Positions 51,866-61,600 of a stretch of 64,000 bases of DNA are shown here, one piece after another (positions within the stretch are counted from its first letter, which is position 1; each line of letters opens with the position of its first letter). The translations under genes were made by a program, and so were the position numbers. Under the pieces are notes generated by a model, which searched no databases, was not told the origin of the DNA, and saw only the letters and a program-made list of their open reading frames with translations. This stretch comes from Imperialibacter sp963977595 (GTDB taxonomy: Bacteria; Bacteroidota; Bacteroidia; Cytophagales; Cyclobacteriaceae). The DNA is taken from assembly GCF_048007035.1 (NCBI RefSeq), contig NZ_CP180355.1, forward strand, positions 5,952,001-6,016,000, read 5' to 3'.

Positions 51866-52429
51866 TCAGTTGTTCAAAGCCCCATCATCCACCCAGCAGG
51901 CTATCATGTCTATTTCGGCCGCAGTAAGCGCTCCGTTTCTCGGCATGTCTCCCGACTGCGTGCGTGCCTTTATGTCCGATGGGTTAAGCTTAATATTGTC
52001 AAAATTATTATAGTCGATATTTCCCGAGCCATCATGGCAACCACTGATGGCGCAATTGGCCTCAATAATTGGTTTGATGGAGGCTGCAAAGCTTACGCCG
52101 GAATAGATTTGAACGTCCAGGGTATTGGTGCACCCCTCGGAATCTACTACCCCCACAATATATTTCCCCGGACCAACGCCGCCGAACGTTCCGCTGGACT
52201 GAAGGGCACCTCCATCGAGCTGGTACCTGTAGTCTCCAAAACCGCCGGACGCTTCAACTTCGACTACACCCGCTGAAGCGCCACAAGAAGTATCCGTCGA
52301 ACCAAGTAATGTCAGTGTCAGCCCTGATCCGGTACAGTCCTTATCAACTACATCAGTCTCCTGCTCACAAGAGGTTACCGTGATTAGAAAAAGCAACAAA
52401 ACAAATTTAGTAAAGTGATTGGCATCCAT
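51866..52429 (-). CDS. lipoprotein with SprB-like repeat and cytochrome-c-like domain, copy 1
   Basis: A 187-residue lipoprotein (lipobox TVTSC, Cys ~21). Residues ~32-110 resemble one SprB-type repeat (ASAGVVEVEASGGFGDYRYQLDGG, then GPGKYIVGVVDSEGC). Residues ~112-187 are a cytochrome-like domain with CAISGCH, a C-x4-C-H haem-type motif, and a later DMPRNGALTAAEIDMIACWVDDGA as in monohaem c-type domains of Bacteroidota surface proteins. A paralogue lies 72 bp upstream on the same strand, so the two form a duplicated pair. A 7-bp hairpin (ATTCCTG/CAGGAAT) overlaps the start codon. The redox partner is unknown. Confidence 0.75.
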   Translation of the reverse strand: MDANHFTKFVLLLFLITVTSCEQETDVVDKDCTGSGLTLTLLGSTDTSCGASAGVVEVEASGGFGDYRYQLDGGALQSSGTFGGVGPGKYIVGVVDSEGCTNTLDVQIYSGVSFAASIKPIIEANCAISGCHDGSGNIDYNNFDNIKLNPSDIKARTQSGDMPRNGALTAAEIDMIACWVDDGALNN

Positions 52430-52501
52430 TCCTGGAAAACAGGAATACCAAGAAATTGTTTCGGCTGGCTAGCGGTCAGGTGAAAAAAAAGATTTGTAGA
52501 G

Positions 52502-53062
52502 CTAGTTAAATAGTGCTCCGTCATCTACCCAGCAGGCTATTTGCTCAATTTCGTCATTTGTTAAACTGCCAACCTTAGGCATAACTCGTGCCTGAGTGAG
52601 CCCCTTGATGTCAGCCGCTGATTTTTTGATGTTGGCGAACACCTTAAAGCTGATGCTACCCGAACCATCATGACAAGTGTTGATGATACAGCTATTCTCG
52701 ATGATAGGCTGTATCGATTCTTTAAAAGAAATTCCAGATGAGATATGCACCGTCACCGCTCTGCGACAGTACAATGAGTCCATCACGGAGACTGAGTAAA
52801 TACCAGGTCTCAAGCTATGAAACACACCAGTTTTCTGTGCTGGTCCGTCATTTAAGAAAAATGTTTTATCGCCCAAACCACCAGATGAAAATACTTCGAT
52901 CTGCCCATTTGGTATGCCGCAATCTGTGGACGTAACATTAATAATTGATATGGCCAACCCTGACCTTTCACAATCTGAAGTGGCAGGATCCAGGGGATCC
53001 AGGCAAGCGCCTGTGGCAACAAGCAAAAGCATGATGAAGAACTGACCGAATTGCTTTCTCAT
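52502..53062 (-). CDS. lipoprotein with SprB-like repeat and cytochrome-c-like domain, copy 2
   Basis: A 186-residue paralogue of the downstream gene with the same plan: lipobox VATGAC (Cys ~20), an SprB-like segment (IPNGQIEVFSSGGLGDKTFF, ~48-67) and a cytochrome-like domain with CIINTCHDGSGSI (C-x4-C-H) and VMPKVGSLTNDEIEQIACWV. The C-x4-C-H spacing in both copies differs from the standard C-x2-C-H, so haem attachment needs proof. The two products differ at many positions, which points to an old duplication. The genes are probably co-transcribed. Confidence 0.75.
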   Translation of the reverse strand: MRKQFGQFFIMLLLVATGACLDPLDPATSDCERSGLAISIINVTSTDCGIPNGQIEVFSSGGLGDKTFFLNDGPAQKTGVFHSLRPGIYSVSVMDSLYCRRAVTVHISSGISFKESIQPIIENSCIINTCHDGSGSISFKVFANIKKSAADIKGLTQARVMPKVGSLTNDEIEQIACWVDDGALFN

Positions 53063-53106
53063 TATTCAATCAAGTTAAATGAATTTCTATTGACCCCCAA
53101 ATGAAA

Positions 53107-53134
53107 AAAGTCCCCGACTATCATCGGGGACTTT
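53107..53134 (-). terminator. intrinsic terminator of the SusD/SusC operon
   Basis: AAAGTCCCCGA and TCGGGGACTTT form a perfect 11-bp stem around CTATCA; on the minus strand the stem ends in a run of six T residues. It starts 32 bp after the SusD stop codon. Confidence 0.85.
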
Positions 53135-53166
53135 CCACTATTTATTTGATTTATGGTTTATTGAAA

Positions 53167-54789
53167 TCAATTCACATCCCACCAAACTCTTGTGGTTGGC
53201 TGGTCAGGCAAAGTAGCGCCGGCACTGATATTTGCCGAGTTAACTGCTACTTCGTGTGTTGGAAGCCTCAGTTTGACTGGAATAGTGCCTCCAGTCACGT
53301 TACCCTGGTAGTTGACGGGAACCAACACTGGAAATCCAGTTCTTCTCCAATCAGACCAGGCTTCCCACCAGTTGAAAAATTTACTCACCCACATTTGGTT
53401 ACCAATCATTTCAAGACCGGCTGCACCACCTGTGTAGGGGTGGGCGGCAAGATAGGCGTCCACCTGGGCATCAGTAACAGAAAGAGCTTCTTCAACATCG
53501 GGGTCACCCTGTGCATAAGGAGTGTACATTTGCATAGCCGCACGAACACCAGCATTGTAGTGAGCAGAAGCTCCAGTTACTCCACCTATTCCACGCTCAG
53601 CTGCTTCGGCAAGTAAGAACTCAACCTCGGCATAGTTCATCAGCATGTACGGATCGTTATCGTCAAGCAGAGCAACATTAATGGAAGAGAAAACAGAACT
53701 AGGGCTCAATGTAGGGTCACCAAACTTCTCGCCAATATAAGCACCTATGGTACCTCCATCTTGTCCGTTTGGCATACCTTCCTGAACCAGTGGATCCTTG
53801 TCTCCGCCTACGCCATCGGTAAAGATGAGAAGTCTTGGATCATCATCTGCTGTGCTTGCAGCATTTGCTCCCTTGAGCATGTCAATAAAAGTCTTGCTCA
53901 GAATGGATGGCTGACCACCGTCACCGGAAGCAAATGCTCTCGAAATACCGTTCTGGTTAGTCCACTCACTTGGGCCTAAATCCATTGGTACCCATGTGTT
54001 GTCGTCGTTGCTGGTGAAAACGCCACCAGAAACAGCCTTGCTTACATACGTGGCTGCAGCGGTCGCATCCGCATTAGAGATACGCATGGCCAACCGAAGC
54101 ATCAGAGAGTAACCCCACTTCTTCCATTTGGTAACGTCACCGTTATAGTACAAATCAGCCGCAGCAAAGCCCTCGTCAGGATTGGAAGCACTTAAAGCAG
54201 CCGTTGCTTCATCCAACTCATTCAACAAGTCCATATAGATGGTTTGCTGATCGTCGTACTCAGGAAGGAAAGTACCCTGTATCCCTTGCAATGCGTCGGA
54301 ATAAGGAATATTACCATAATAATCGGTCAGTCTGTGGAAATTAAATGCACGAAGGATTCTAGCGGCTTCACGCATGTTCTTTCTCTGACCTGCCTCAAAC
54401 CCGTCAGGGCCGGTTTGTCTGAGAACCTCAGCAAGGTTCTTCAACTGATCACCATAGATAAACTCCCATGGTGCGTTGTAGGATTCAACGTTGTCAGTGT
54501 ATTTGTCACCGGGAGCTATACCGCCACTAACGTTGGCCAGCTGCTGAATAGCATGGGCACACAGGCCAATGTTTGTTCTCCAGTCAATATAGCGGTTGTC
54601 TCCAGCTGAACCACCCGCTGCAGAACCAAGCTGAGCTGCCGTAAACAAATAATTCATGTTTACCTGATTCAGGGCCTGGGGGTTGATATTCAACTCATGC
54701 AATTCATCCGTATCGCAACTTGCCGTGAATACAAATATTGCGACAGAGGCGATGATGATCTTGTTTATTTTATTTCTAACGTATTTCAT
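53167..54789 (-). CDS. SusD/RagB-family surface glycan-binding lipoprotein
   Basis: A 540-residue lipoprotein (lipobox VFTASC, Cys ~25) of the SusD/RagB superfamily, closest in layout to the SusD-like_2 type: HELNINPQALNQVNMNYLF (~31-49), AARILRAFNFHRLTDYYGNI (~142-161) and a TPR-like helical core, then NYAEVEFLLAEAAERG (~385). It binds an oligosaccharide (or another oligomer) at the cell surface and passes it to the SusC transporter encoded just upstream (18 bp gap). The C-terminus (TTRVWWDVN) is typical. No glycoside hydrolase gene follows, so the ligand is not indicated. Confidence 0.94.
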   Translation of the reverse strand: MKYVRNKINKIIIASVAIFVFTASCDTDELHELNINPQALNQVNMNYLFTAAQLGSAAGGSAGDNRYIDWRTNIGLCAHAIQQLANVSGGIAPGDKYTDNVESYNAPWEFIYGDQLKNLAEVLRQTGPDGFEAGQRKNMREAARILRAFNFHRLTDYYGNIPYSDALQGIQGTFLPEYDDQQTIYMDLLNELDEATAALSASNPDEGFAAADLYYNGDVTKWKKWGYSLMLRLAMRISNADATAAATYVSKAVSGGVFTSNDDNTWVPMDLGPSEWTNQNGISRAFASGDGGQPSILSKTFIDMLKGANAASTADDDPRLLIFTDGVGGDKDPLVQEGMPNGQDGGTIGAYIGEKFGDPTLSPSSVFSSINVALLDDNDPYMLMNYAEVEFLLAEAAERGIGGVTGASAHYNAGVRAAMQMYTPYAQGDPDVEEALSVTDAQVDAYLAAHPYTGGAAGLEMIGNQMWVSKFFNWWEAWSDWRRTGFPVLVPVNYQGNVTGGTIPVKLRLPTHEVAVNSANISAGATLPDQPTTRVWWDVN

Positions 54790-54807
54790 TTCTTAGCTAT
54801 TTAATGG

Positions 54808-57800
54808 TTAGAATCCTACTCTTAAGTTGACGCCGTAGCTACGAGTAGTAGGCATCGCAAAATACTCAAGGCCCTGTGCACCAGCATTAGCTGAATAGGC
54901 AGATTCAGGATCTACGTTGTCGATATTCTTGAAAAGAATAGCGAGGTTTCTTCCCACAAAAGAAAGTGACACATTCTGGAAGGGAGTATTCTCTAGCATA
55001 GTTCTTGGCAAGCTGTAGCCCAAAGTCAATTGTCTCAACTTCATGAAAGAAGCGTCGTACAGGAACATGCTTGAGATGGCAGTGCTTTCGCCGCCTACTG
55101 AACCCCAATAGCTGTTTGCTTCATGTGGAGTGAGGTCTCTGTCAACAGGGGTGAAGGTACCATCACCGTTGTCTGTAACACCCTTGATATGTAGTGGTTT
55201 TTCACCCTCACGTCCGATAAGTGATTGCTGATGCAATCCCCACTGGGTCAAACGGTTGTTTGTTCCAGAGAAGATATCTCCGCCAAGCTTGATGTCAATC
55301 AACATGCTTAGGTTAACACCTTTCCAGGAAACAGAGTTGTTGATACCACCTGTCCAGTCAGCCAAACCATTGCCAATAGGAACGTAAGTTGTTGATGCCA
55401 ATGGTCTGCCATCCGGAAGGAAAATAGGCTCTCCATTAGGGCTCATCTGCTGTACCCGGCCAGTAATGGTGCCAAAGGGCTGACCTATGATGTGCTTAAT
55501 AAACACGTTTCTGGTACGTGGTTCTTCCAATGTGATTTCTGTCAGGCCATCTACTAGATTAATAACTTTGTTTACGTTCTTGGCCAGGTTTACAGAGATA
55601 TCCCAGGTAACTTCTCCTCGCACTGGTGTACCTGTTAAAAGCAGCTCTACTCCTTTATTCTCTAACTCTCCTACGTTAATGAAAGTCTGACCGAAACCAG
55701 AGGCTCGAGAAATAGTTATCCCAAGAATATCGTCGGTAGTTTTTTGGTGATAATAAGCAAAGTCAACACCAAATCTGTTGTCGAAGAACTTGGTATCAAA
55801 TCCAACTTCTACTTCCGTTGAGGTTGCAGGTTGTAAGGTTGGGTTAGGTATTCTTCCATTATTTCCACCTGCTGATGAGAACGTTCCCATGGTACGCCCC
55901 AAGTGTGAGTTACCATTCAATGAATATGTCAGGTTAGCATCGTAAGGGTTGATATTTACGATACCCACTTGTGCCCAAGAAGCTCTTGCTTTACCAAAGC
56001 TCAACCAGCTAGGAAGGCCTGTGAATGCGTCTGAGAATACAAAGCTAGCCCCAACTGAAGGATATAATATACTGTTGTAGTCGGGATTCAAAACTGAAAA
56101 CCAGTCGTTTCTGGCAGTAGCAGTTAAGAATAGGTAACCGTTGTAACCGATCTCAGCTGAACCAAATACAGAATTGATGCCAGATTCAGAGAAGCCATAA
56201 CCAAAGTTTCTGGTGGCGGCGTTGTTAATGGCAGGGAAGAAGTCCACGTTAAATCCATTACCATTGGCTGCGATTCTTTCACTTGACCTCCGCATCACAT
56301 TACCTCCAACGAAAGCGTTGACACTGATCTGGCTGAAAGTTTTGTTTCCGCCCAATATCCACTGAGTGTTGGTTTCACGCACACGATCCTCGCCTTCAGA
56401 CATGGATCCGCCAAGCTGGTAGCCCGTTCCCTGAGGAGTCAAAGACTTGTCTCTTCTGGTGTACCAGTCCATCTGGATACTTCCTGAAGCATACAACCAA
56501 TCGGTAATGTCATAGCGAACATCACCAGAACCGATCAAACGGTCTCTTGTATCGTCGTTGATGAACTGTTCAGTAGCCCAGTAAGGGTTCTGTCCCCAGT
56601 TGTTAGCTGCGGGTAGCAACTCCTGGCCTGGTCTTCTGGCATTGGCATTGCTTCCTTGTCCATAAATTATCAACTGCTCCTGAGTTGTGCCTTCGGGAAT
56701 AGCTCCAAGCTTGTTAGGGTCGCCTTTGTACGTTTCTACATTGACATTGCCTGGTGTTCTCCAAATGGATTGAACGGCATTACCTGGTGAATCAGAAAGC
56801 ACCGGACGGTTATGTGCAGTTTCATGGGTGTACATCATTTTTGATGTAACAGTTAACTTGTCTGCAAACCTTGAGCTTGTGGACAATGAAAGGTTAGTTC
56901 TGTCGTACCCGGAATTAGGGATGATACTATTACTTCTCAAATCAGCCGCTGACAACCTGAAAGTTTGCTTGTCACTTCCACCACTGATAGACACACTGTT
57001 GGTAAAAGCATTACCTGTTTGATAGAAGCGCTTCCAGTTGTCACCCTGATAGGAGTAGGGGCGAGCCACACCATCGAACTGCAAAACCTGGCTACCGTCA
57101 AATTTCGGTCCCCAGGCCACATTGCCCCACCCAAATGCCTCACGGGCATCTCTCGGCTTTGTGGCAACTCCATTACGAATACCATCATTGGACTGATCAA
57201 CATAGTTGCCAGTACCATAGTCTTTCTGAAGGTCACTCAGGTTGATAGCAGTTTCTGCCACGTAGTTTGAGTTGAACTCAATACCAAGACCTTTTCTTTT
57301 GGTACCTTTTTTGGTTACCACGTTGATAACACCGTTACCAGCACGTGAGCCATAAAGGGCAGCTGCGCTAGCACCTTTAAGCACTGTGATAGACTCGATG
57401 TCGTCAGGGTTGATACTGGTAAGACCATCTCCCTCGTCACGACCACCCCAAAGACCAGCCTGACCGAAGCCAGAGTTGTCCATAGGCACACCGTCGATTA
57501 CATACAAAGGCTGGTTTTGTCCGCCCAGTGTTTTGTTACCACGAATAACGATACGTGAAGAACCGGCAGGGCCACCAGAAATTTTGCTAACGTTTACACC
57601 AGCAATTCTTCCTGAAAGGGCGTTACCAAGGTTGTTTTCACGAGCCTGAGTGAAGTTGTCACCTGACACTGTGGTCACGGATGACTGAAGCGCTTTTACA
57701 CTTCTTTCTACCCCAAGGGCAGTTACAACAACTTCGCTAAGCTGGGTCACGTCTTCTGCCAGGGTAATATCCAGCACAGAGCGACTTCCAACTGTTACTT

Positions 57801-58050
57801 CCTGTGCAGCGTATCCTATGAAGGAATACACGAGAACAGTGTTGTTGTCGGGAACAGCGATTTTGTACTCGCCGTCCGCATTGGTAGTGGTACCGGTAGC
57901 AGTCCCTTTAATAATTACGTTGACACCGGGAAAACCTGTGCCATTAGGGTCAACTACTTTACCACTTACAGTTCTCTGCTGGGCAAATGCTGTTGAGCAT
58001 GCCAGAAAGAAAAGCAGCGATAAGCTAATAAGTAGGTAATTGTTTTTCAT
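54808..58050 (-). CDS. SusC/RagA-family TonB-dependent outer-membrane transporter
   Basis: A 1080-residue outer-membrane receptor. Signal peptide (to ~23, TAFAQ), a CarboxypepD_reg-like domain (~25-100, VSGKVVDPNGTGFPGVNVII), the TonB-box area near LSEVVVTALG (~105), a plug domain (~120-235, with IRGNKTLGGQNQPLYVIDGV and AALYGSRAGNGVINV) and a 22-stranded barrel ending in VNLRVGF. It imports a substrate delivered by the SusD lipoprotein, with energy from TonB/ExbBD. It is the first gene of the operon and its regulator is encoded divergently upstream. A CAAATATA motif (TATATTTG on minus) at 58370-58377 is a weak promoter candidate about 320 bp ahead of the start. Confidence 0.96.
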   Translation of the reverse strand: MKNNYLLISLSLLFFLACSTAFAQQRTVSGKVVDPNGTGFPGVNVIIKGTATGTTTNADGEYKIAVPDNNTVLVYSFIGYAAQEVTVGSRSVLDITLAEDVTQLSEVVVTALGVERSVKALQSSVTTVSGDNFTQARENNLGNALSGRIAGVNVSKISGGPAGSSRIVIRGNKTLGGQNQPLYVIDGVPMDNSGFGQAGLWGGRDEGDGLTSINPDDIESITVLKGASAAALYGSRAGNGVINVVTKKGTKRKGLGIEFNSNYVAETAINLSDLQKDYGTGNYVDQSNDGIRNGVATKPRDAREAFGWGNVAWGPKFDGSQVLQFDGVARPYSYQGDNWKRFYQTGNAFTNSVSISGGSDKQTFRLSAADLRSNSIIPNSGYDRTNLSLSTSSRFADKLTVTSKMMYTHETAHNRPVLSDSPGNAVQSIWRTPGNVNVETYKGDPNKLGAIPEGTTQEQLIIYGQGSNANARRPGQELLPAANNWGQNPYWATEQFINDDTRDRLIGSGDVRYDITDWLYASGSIQMDWYTRRDKSLTPQGTGYQLGGSMSEGEDRVRETNTQWILGGNKTFSQISVNAFVGGNVMRRSSERIAANGNGFNVDFFPAINNAATRNFGYGFSESGINSVFGSAEIGYNGYLFLTATARNDWFSVLNPDYNSILYPSVGASFVFSDAFTGLPSWLSFGKARASWAQVGIVNINPYDANLTYSLNGNSHLGRTMGTFSSAGGNNGRIPNPTLQPATSTEVEVGFDTKFFDNRFGVDFAYYHQKTTDDILGITISRASGFGQTFINVGELENKGVELLLTGTPVRGEVTWDISVNLAKNVNKVINLVDGLTEITLEEPRTRNVFIKHIIGQPFGTITGRVQQMSPNGEPIFLPDGRPLASTTYVPIGNGLADWTGGINNSVSWKGVNLSMLIDIKLGGDIFSGTNNRLTQWGLHQQSLIGREGEKPLHIKGVTDNGDGTFTPVDRDLTPHEANSYWGSVGGESTAISSMFLYDASFMKLRQLTLGYSLPRTMLENTPFQNVSLSFVGRNLAILFKNIDNVDPESAYSANAGAQGLEYFAMPTTRSYGVNLRVGF

Positions 58051-58662
58051 AACATGAATGAATTGGTTTAAAATGATTTAACCAGTGTTTATAGTATACA
58101 CCGGGTGTGCAGGGAGTCAGGAACTGAATCCTCCACATTTGGGGTTTAAGGATTTTGCTTTAGGGGTTAATTTCATAGGCATAATCATTTAAGCTTTACG
58201 AGGTTATAGTACAAGATAGTATAAATATTAGATTTTTCGAAGTGCCATTGTGTTCAATATTGGGTTTGATACTTCAAGCGGTAATACACACATAACGTAG
58301 CACTTTTTTGCATTATGGCAATTGACACAAGTTGAGAAGAATAAAACAATTGAGGAGGTATAAATCCTTCAAATATAGATGACAAATGTTTCCAAAACCT
58401 ATTCATGGGCTTCTTGGTGACTCACTGCAAATACCTCAACCTTCCTTATTATATTTGTGGATAATTGTACAATTGTGATATCGAAAACAGTCAGTATTTT
58501 GCGCAGCCTACTCGGAAGATGTCTGCTGTTGCCTTTTACTGCCTGCCTGTAGTTTGATCGGAGATTAGACTTTTTTAAGATATTCAACTAAATTACCAAA
58601 GCTGAATAGTAGCCCGAATGTTGTTCTGAGCCAGGTGCGCCCATTAGACTTTTACATATTTT
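58051..58662. other. divergent control region between susC and the hybrid regulator
   Basis: A 612-bp AT-rich gap with no convincing gene. It probably holds the promoters of both transcripts. A minus-strand TATATTTG (58370-58377) matches the -7 consensus but its nearest TTG is only 15 bp further. No clear direct repeat of the kind bound by AraC-type regulators was found by eye. Confidence 0.55.
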
Positions 58663-61600
58663 ATGAGACCATTTTACCTGCTTTCACTTTTCTTGTGGAT
58701 TTCATTGTTTTTACCGCTGGCGGCACATGGGCAAGGCAAGAATGAGTCTTTTTCGAGCCTTTCTGTAGAGCAGGGACTTTCGTCGGTCACTATTTCTGCC
58801 ATCCATAAAGACAGCAAAGGCTATTTGTGGGTAGGCACTGAGGACGGCCTCAACCGTTACAATGGCTATGAATTTAAGATTTACAGGAACGATCCGTCTG
58901 ACGAGCACACGCTTTTAACAAATAGAATCCTTTCAATTTTTGAAGATAGCAGCGGCACGCTATGGGTAAGCACAGCCAAGGGCACATTGCACCGGTACAA
59001 TAGAGAATTAGATACTTTTATCCGGGTTCCTGAATTTAATAACCTGGTGATCAATGACATCAGAGAAGACAGCGAAAGACGGGTATGGTTCGTGGGCACC
59101 ACAATAAAGTCTCTTAATTTGTCAGACAATAGCTGGACTGACCATACCGGCAATTTTAAGGGGCGCCTGTCGATTATCGGCATCGAGCAAATTCACAAGA
59201 GTGATTTTTGGGTAGCGGCGGACACTGCGCTTTACAAATGGAACCGAAAGACAGGCAACCTGAAGGTATACGCTCATGATCCCAAAGATTCTAATTCGCT
59301 GGGCTACAATTATTTATACTCTATTGCAAAAGATGATATAGGGAATTTATGGATTGCTACCAGGGGAGGTGGGCTGGACAAGCTCGATGTCAAGTCCAGC
59401 AAATTCACTCACTACAGAACGTCCGAAAACAGAGAAAACGGTCCTTTGGTAAATGTGGTGAGAACTGTTTGTCCCGATGGTAACTACATTTGGGCGGGTA
59501 CCGAAAATGGCGGTCTAAGCCGGCTCGACATTCGCACAAACAAGTTTGAGCACCATGTGGCTGACAAAGACCATCCAAAGTCAATCAGCGATAACTCCAT
59601 TAAGGCGCTGTATAAAGATAATGAAGGGAGGCTATGGATCGGTACGTTTTCATTTGGTTTGAGCGTGATAGACCCGTATCAAAACAAGTTTACATCGCTA
59701 AAGGCGGCCTATCAGAATACGGTTGTCAACGCATTGTATAAAGACTCAAAAGGACGGTTCTGGATAGGTACCGAAGGCGGTATTATGAAAGTGTACAAAG
59801 GCAATACTTCTTACTACTTGAATGATCCTATTGAATCGGGCCAGAACGGAATTCCTGTGCTGACGATTTACGAAGACCGCAACCACAATATTTGGGTTGG
59901 AACATGGGCGGAAGGTGTTTTTGTTTTTAACGAAGCCACGCAAAGCTTTGATCGGTACGCAACTGTAGGGAGTTCGAGAAAAGACTTAGGTAATCAAAAT
60001 GTATATGCTTTGCATCAGGACAGGCAGAAGGCCAATATTCTGATGGGGACGTACTATGGCCTTAACGTACTTTTCTCGAAGGATGAAAAATCATTCACGC
60101 ATATTGTGGATTCAACCTGGGCAGAAGACGCTTCTATTAATAACCTGAGAATAATTTTCGAGGACAAACATTCCAATATCTGGGTTGGGACGAACAGCGG
60201 TTTAAAGCTGTATAACTCGGAGAAAATGAAAATGGAGCCTGTGTTTGCAGAGAGCGAAAACTACAGTGAAAATATACTCTCGGTTATTTTTTGCTTGTTC
60301 GAGGACAGTAAGGGACGTCTTTGGACAGGCACAGAATCGGGGCTCTATCACCTGAAAAGCAAAGATGCCTTTGAGCGATACACCATTGACAACGGGCTCA
60401 CCAATCACAACATAAAAGGCATATTGGAGGATAACCAGGGCCACTTGTGGATAAGCACCAGCAATGGAATGAGCGTGTTTGACCCAGAAAATGAAACCTT
60501 TAAAAACTACGACGACTCCGACGGGCTGTTGGTCAATGGGTTTAAGGGAAATTCATCCTTCAAAGACGCCGACGGGCTGCTGTATTTCGGAGGAAGCAAC
60601 GGAATCATCACTTTCAATCCGTCAGAAATTCTGGACAATCCGCATCCTCCTTTGGTGGTGCTGGAAGACTTTAAAGTGTTCAATAAGTCGGTCAGGGTTA
60701 ACAGCGGAGATTCCATTCTTACCAGACACATTAGCGAAACCAAGGAGCTGAGTCTGAAAAGTGACTTCAACATTTTCAGTATCGAATACGCAGCACTCAA
60801 TATGTCGGCCAGTGATAAGAACCAGTATGCCTACCGGTTGATTGGCTTTGACGACAAATGGAATTTTGTGGGCGAAACCAGGTCCACCACCTATACCAAC
60901 CTTGATCCGGGAACTTATGTTTTTGAAGTAAAGGCGAGCAACAACGATGGCGTTTGGAACGACAACCCAACCCGGTTGGCCATTACTGTGCTTCCTGCCT
61001 GGTGGGAAACATCCTGGGCTTACATGGGGTACATAGCGATTGTGATATCCCTGCTTTACCTGTTTCGCAGGATTACGCTGATCAGGGCTCACTTTATCAA
61101 TGACTTGCGGCTGGAGAGACTGAAGCTCGAAAGTGTGGAGCGGCTAAACAAAACCAAGCTGCAATTCTTTACAAACATTTCTCATGAGTTCAGAACGCCT
61201 TTAACGCTGATTATAGGCCCCATACAAAACCTGATCGACTCAGAGGGCATTGAGAAAGGGATCAAGGGAAAGCTTCAAGCGGTTAACCACAATGTGCTGA
61301 GGCTCCATAAGCTGGTCAATCAGCTGCTCGACTTCCGCAAAGTGGAATCGGGGAATATGAAAGTGACGGCCATGGAAAGTAACCTGGTCAGCTTCATTAA
61401 GGAGATCAAATATTCTTTCGATACACTGGCCGAGGAAATGAACGCCGACTTTACGTTGCAGAGCAGCCACGAGGAAATCATGGTTTGGTTTGACCCGGAT
61501 CAGATGGAAAAAGTGATTTTCAATCTTCTTTCGAACGCATTTAAAAAAATACCTAAAAAGGGTGTGGTGAGTATCAAACTGGAGCAAACGCCCGACAAAG

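Noticed and set aside
52427..52446. Hairpin ATTCCTG-GAAAA-CAGGAAT at the start codon of cytochrome-like copy 1
   Set aside because: Seven-bp stem could be chance; no matching structure at the paralogue, so not called a regulatory site.
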